DNA of 11,990 nucleotides, taken from contig JADJYH010000080.1 in the NCBI GenBank assembly GCA_016719855.1, forward strand, positions 1 to 11,990, read 5' to 3'. How positions within the stretch are numbered: the stretch's first letter is position 1; each line of letters begins with the position of its first letter. The notes below the pieces were generated by a model, which did not search any database, was not told where the DNA came from, and was given only the letters and a program-made list of their open reading frames with translations. A program made the translations under genes and the position numbers. Source of the stretch: Saprospiraceae bacterium. GTDB taxonomy: Bacteria > Bacteroidota > Bacteroidia > Chitinophagales > Saprospiraceae. Positions 8,895 to 11,990 of the stretch are shown piece after piece.

Positions 8895-9686
8895 TCAACC
8901 CAAGCAGGTTGCGCTATTTCCAAAACCCATCCCTACCCGGATGAAGACCCGCCGAAAATCAATCTTCCGCTCTTCCAAATCTCCGTTGTGAAGCGTTCGA
9001 TTGAAACTCGCCCGCTGAAACTTGGGCCCGATGTCCAAATTAATATCGAGTCCTTCGATAGTTCTGTCACGATAGCCGATAGCCAAATGTCCCATCGGCC
9101 CACCTTCAGCCTTCGTTATTTCAAGGCGCTTTCTGGCAAATGCGAGCGAATAGCCACCTGCTGCTAGCGCATAAAATTGCCTGATTTCTTTTTGGAGGGC
9201 AAAAACTGCGCACCTCCCCAAACAGGGGATAGACTGTTTCGCCCCGCCGGGAGTAGTTGTCAATGCAAAACCAGCACCAATGCCCAGGAACGGGTTCAGT
9301 TGATAACCAAAAACCTGGCTAAACCCAGCACCAAGCGACAATCCTTCGCCGCCGCTGTTTCCCAGCAGCGAACGAAAGCATGGAGGCGGTGTAGAGGCCA
9401 TGTGTTTTCGCCTTTGGTAGCGAGGCCGTTTTTTTGTTGGCAGGTGCCGGTTTTCATCCGTGGGAAGTTCAATTCCTGCTGGATTTTTGGCAATATCGGC
9501 ATCCAAAAGCTCCATGACTTGGCCATCCGATTGTTCCAAACGCAGCGTGCCCCGGCGAGTACCCAAGATTTTCCGGTCAATATTTTTCCATCCTTCATCG
9601 TCACAACGTCTTTGCTCGGCGCTTGTGCCGAGGCAGAGTTAGCAGATGGCCACGAGCAGCAACAGGAGCAAAAGTGAACAGCGCAT
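8895..9686 (-). CDS. Outer-membrane beta-barrel protein, frameshifted
   Basis: From ATG 9686 the protein opens with MRCSLLLLLLLVAIC and, after an indel, SASAQAPS, a Sec signal peptide with a signal peptidase I site. A short domain follows (VVTMKDGKILTGK / LGTRRGTLRLEQSDGQVMEL) of the kind often seen before barrels in Bacteroidota. Then comes a Lys/Arg-rich linker, and after a further frame change HGLYTASMLSFAAG joins GNSGGEGLSLGAGFSQVFGY. The rest is barrel strands (LNPFLGIGAGFALTT, LDINLDIGPKFQRASF, VFIRVGMGFG). An ATG at 9696 in another frame is an alternative start. The coding length is about 263 residues. It stands 62 nt upstream of the sigma gene on the same strand, so it may share the sigma operon or be its target. 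The ligand is unknown. Confidence 0.7.
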
Positions 9687-9848
9687 TTTCTTTCATGTCA
9701 GCATATTTTTTAAAAATTTTGACAAGGTATCAACGGTTGCGATTCCCTGCAAGCTGGTTGGTGTTAAAATCTGAAACCTGACGGAAAGTCAGACATGATA
9801 GGAAGTAAAAGGTTGGGTAAAACCAAAAAGGGAGAGAACCTACCTTGC

Positions 9849-9888
9849 CCTCAAATTCTCAAACCCTCAAATTCTCAAACCTCAATTG
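9849..9888. repeat. Octamer tandem array at the algH stop
   Basis: On the plus strand the units are CCTCAAAT, TCTCAAAC, CCTCAAAT, TCTCAAAC and CTCAATTG: a 16-bp repeat occurring twice exactly, plus a degenerate fifth unit. Read on the minus strand the consensus is RTTTGAGR. The TGA stop of the algH gene (9882-9884) lies within the last unit, so the array begins at the gene end and runs into the spacer towards the barrel gene. Confidence 0.8.
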
Positions 9889-10439
9889 TAAGTCACCGAG
9901 TCAGGCATGCTGGCAATGACGGAGAAGAGGTGGTCTTGTTGGACATGATTTGCGACCAGAGACGAGTCCGGACGGGATTTGAAAACATAGTTTTGGGTGC
10001 ATATTGGCGGTGACCCAAGACCGATTTCCATTTCTTCCTGCAATTGGCTCTCCGACCAGCCGAGTAACCGACAAAAAAGCGGATGTTCTCAGGAGTGACC
10101 AATTCCGGAGCTGATAAGGAACTTCCAGTTGGTCAAAATCGCCGCCCCACCACACGCCGTCACCAATTTTGCGGCTGTCCTCAATCAAATCGCCCACGTT
10201 ATGGATGTAGTGGATGGTATCGGTCTGCACTGGCCGCCGAAATAAACCTGTGAATCAAACTCCGGAAACCCGTTCACTAGTTCATCTACCCGCATATCAA
10301 GCTTCTTGTTCAAAATAAACCCAATGCTCCCGTCTTCGTTGTGCTCGCAAAGCAACACAGCCGTCCGCTTGAAGTTGGGGTCGAGCATGAACGGCTCGGC
10401 CAACAGGATACTACCACTTCGTAAAGAAATACCTGCCAT
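9882..10439 (-). CDS. algH: YqgE/AlgH (UPF0301) family protein, frameshifted
   Basis: The start ATG at 10439 begins MAGISLRSGSILLAEPF, followed by the family hallmark DPNFKRTAVLLCEHNEDGSI and GFILNKKLDMRVDELVNGF. A missing C near 10233 shifts the frame at VYFGG|PVQTDTIHYIHN. The next frame reads VGDLIEDSRKIGDGVWWGGD with FDQL, and after another break near 10105 IVTPENIRFFVGYSAG. Further breaks follow until the tail MPDSVTYN and the stop at 9882-9884. Total length is about 185 residues, the usual size. The biochemical role of this cytoplasmic family is unsettled: it was linked to alginate regulation in Pseudomonas, but the family is widespread in bacteria without alginate. It is flanked by short tandem arrays on both sides. 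Family assignment is sure; function is not. Confidence 0.88.
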
Positions 10440-10501
10440 TTTATAAGATTATGAGCGCCAAGATGCAGCAAGAATTTTGAAAATGCAAGAAAGGGAAGTT
10501 T

Positions 10502-10543
10502 GACGTTAGACATTGGACATTAGATTTTGACCTTTAGAGTTTG
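10502..10543. repeat. Degenerate heptamer array, left arm
   Basis: Six consecutive 7-mers read GACGTTA, GACATTG, GACATTA, GATTTTG, ACCTTTA and GAGTTTG. It lies about 60 nt upstream of the algH start. Positions 10516-10531 match the reverse complement of 10620-10635 at 15 of 16 bases, and 10532-10538 pairs exactly with 10594-10600. The two arrays could therefore fold as nested hairpin arms. Confidence 0.75.
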
Positions 10544-10593
10544 CGGTAAAAATTTAGTTTTCCCAAAACGTCCCAAACCTCTTTTACTGAAAA

Positions 10594-10635
10594 TCTAAAG
10601 TCAACCGTCTCCTGTCTGTGTCAAAGTCTAATGTC
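10594..10635. repeat. Degenerate heptamer array, inverted right arm
   Basis: On the plus strand the units end in GTC: TAAAGTC, AACCGTC, TCCTGTC, TGTGTC, AAAGTC, TAATGTC. Two of them are 6-mers that may each have lost a base, in line with the indel errors elsewhere. It is the inverted counterpart of the array at 10502-10543 and lies just after the fabD stop. Confidence 0.7.
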
Positions 10636-10653
10636 GCAATAACTCCTACGTCA

Positions 10654-11481
10654 TCAGAAGCCTGTCACCGATGCGACCGAAGCTACGGGCACTTGCCGGT
10701 GCCACCTACTTCAACTCGGTGGCATCGCCAATCATGTTTACGCCGGATGCTGCGTCCAGCGGGGCGGTCAACTGGTCCGGCCAGGATTTTGGCGGTTTGT
10801 CTGGGTCCTGGAAACGGCGGTGCGTTTGTTTGAGGTAAATATAGCAAGGCCGTGGTTCAGCCAGCCTCCAGGGCAGCTTTTGCAGTTCTTCTTTCTGCCG
10901 GGTTGCATCAACGGAAGTGGAATGCCTGACTTGCAGCACAATGGCCTCGCACCTGCCTCTGCTGCACAACAACTCAGCAATGCCTACTACCGAGCCTGAA
11001 ATCACCAACCTGCCCGGGACGTTGGTTGGCCGGCACCACCACGTCATTGATGCTGGCACAAATTTCTTCCACCTCACCGGCGAGGCCAACCACGGCGGCC
11101 GCCGGACCTCGGTCATTTCACAGGCCCGTTGCATGGCCAGCTTGCCCGCTGCTGCGAACCAGCCGAAGCCCATCCTCGAAGGACATGCCGCCAATAGCCA
11201 CCAGCTGAACTCACCTTCAGCGAATGGCCCCGCCGCAGCGCTGGAGGCTGAAGTCTCGGCACCCGCCATTTGCCTAATTGTGGAATGGAGAGACGGCAGG
11301 CTGGGTAATTTTGGTCATTTCAGTGCCTCTGCGTCACCTTCGAACATTACATCAGTGATGCGTAACCGAGGGCTCATTGGCCTGCTAGAACAGTTCTTTA
11401 GCCAAACCATTGTTCTCGTACATGTCCTTGCCCAGCTGCCCGCTGAACTGTGAACTGACCGGAGAAAATGTAAGCTTTCAT
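10654..11481 (-). CDS. fabD: Malonyl-CoA:ACP transacylase, frameshifted
   Basis: FabD transfers malonyl from CoA to acyl carrier protein at the start of type II fatty-acid synthesis in the cytoplasm. The start ATG 11481 gives MKAYIFSGQ; restoring two bases continues as GSQFSGQLGKDMYENNGLA and KELF (the family GQGSQ loop). DVMFEGDAEALK and TKITQPAV follow. The GHSLGE-type catalytic Ser motif is visible as GHSL then GEFS, split by an indel, and KLAMQRACEM comes next. LVISGSVVGI, the catalytic His in AFH (near 10918), EELQK, AEPRPCYIYL, QLTAP and NMIGD complete the order, ending EVGGTGK and a TGA at 10654-10656. An in-frame TAG interrupts ELF-Q at 11385-11387. About 276 codons remain, slightly short of the usual 290-310. 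The gene is essential in most bacteria, so the breaks are probably sequencing errors. It follows galE by about 70 nt on the same strand. Confidence 0.88.
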
Positions 11482-11529
11482 GTCTTTCTGTTTTGTAGAG
11501 TTGTTTAATGTTTGCTGCATAATCCTATT

Positions 11530-11556
11530 ACCGACTACACCGACTACCCCGCCTAC
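11530..11556. repeat. Nonamer tandem array between fabD and galE
   Basis: On the plus strand the units are ACCGACTAC, ACCGACTAC and CCCGCCTAC; on the minus strand GTAGGCGGG, GTAGTCGGT, GTAGTCGGT. The array begins at or just after the inferred galE end and lies about 48 nt before the fabD start. With only three units it is the weakest of the arrays. Confidence 0.6.
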
Positions 11557-11990
11557 CGCACATTGCAGAAGCCAAGCCGACCGCATGATTACCATAATGC
11601 CACGTTCAGGCTTCCAGCCAAGCAACCGCTCGACCTTGTCGGTTGGCATAAATAGGCCCGCATCGCCAGCCCTTCGTGGGCCGATGACGTAGTTAAGTCG
11701 TTGCGAAAAACAACGCCTCACCCCTTTCGAAGGCTTTTGGCCTCCAGCACCGTCACGCCGTCGCCAATTCCGACGTTGAAAATCTCCCTTGACCTGTGTT
11801 TCTTCTTGCCATCAAATACCGAAGCGATGCCGTGTGAGGCGGCAGCAGGTCCATGCATGGATCGTCACGCGCGCAGGAGCCGTCACGGGTGTCGTAGTCA
11901 CTGCCAAAAACCGTCATGCTCACCCGCTTTCCTATGGCCGTCTGCGATGACCCGGAACGAGGACGCTGCGCCTTCGCTCGCTGATTCGCC
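11553..11990 (-). CDS. galE: UDP-glucose 4-epimerase, C-terminal part, frameshifted
   Basis: GalE interconverts UDP-glucose and UDP-galactose with bound NAD, feeding surface polysaccharide and galactose metabolism in the cytoplasm. Only the C-terminal third is in the window; its 5' end lies beyond 11990. Visible in order are VFGSDYDTRDGSC with a damaged RDYIHV-type motif, HTASLRYLM, then IFNVGIGDGVTVLEAK in a shifted frame, LNYVIGPRRAGDAG, and KVERLLGWKPERG with MRSAW near the end. A TAG at 11553-11555, reached after one more shift, is the likeliest stop; without it the frame would run into fabD. The family identity rests on the GPRRAGD and LGWKPERG motifs and their spacing. Confidence 0.82.

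Noticed and set aside
9779..9796. Short hairpin CTGAC / GTCAG before the barrel gene
   Set aside because: Only five base pairs with no T-run on either side; expected by chance.
10917..11453. 178-codon plus-strand reading frame
   Set aside because: It is antisense to fabD, whose motifs can be followed in order on the minus strand. The long frame reflects composition only.

Overview
The window looks like a piece of a Bacteroidota chromosome, most likely a Saprospiraceae-type environmental member. The evidence is type IX secretion (T9SS) C-terminal signals (a CHU_C-like domain ending gene 1 and a PNP-type signal ending gene 2), SprB-like repeats, Bacteroidota-style outer-membrane beta-barrels, and an ECF sigma factor overlapping a membrane-anchored partner. 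Genes of every kind, including housekeeping genes such as fabD and galE, are broken by single-base indels and an occasional stop. Spacing and protein similarity continue across each break. I read this as low-accuracy sequence (few uncorrected long reads), not as pseudogenes. Damage is heaviest at about 1-3430 and 10000-11990 and light at about 3430-6300.

Plus strand, left part. Positions 1-3672 hold the 3' part of a giant repeat-rich secreted adhesin. It has twelve units of about 250 bp (about 83 residues), then a SprB-like segment, then the start of a CHU_C sorting domain that stops abruptly. An AT-rich gap with no convincing gene follows (3673-4090). Next comes an intact secreted protein with a T9SS type A signal (4101-4964) and a strong intrinsic terminator (5083-5116).

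Minus strand, right part (read from right to left): galE (5'-partial), fabD, a YqgE/AlgH-family gene, an outer-membrane barrel protein, an ECF sigma factor, an overlapping gene for a transmembrane protein with a C-terminal barrel, a class V aminotransferase, and a small outer-membrane barrel protein that converges on the plus-strand gene. The sigma/partner pair has the layout of the dual membrane-spanning anti-sigma systems reported in Bacteroidota: an inner-membrane segment, a long periplasmic linker and an outer-membrane barrel in one polypeptide.

The most unusual non-coding signal is a set of short-unit tandem arrays at gene ends in the right part: octamers at the algH stop, an inverted pair of degenerate heptamer arrays between algH and fabD, and nonamers between fabD and galE.
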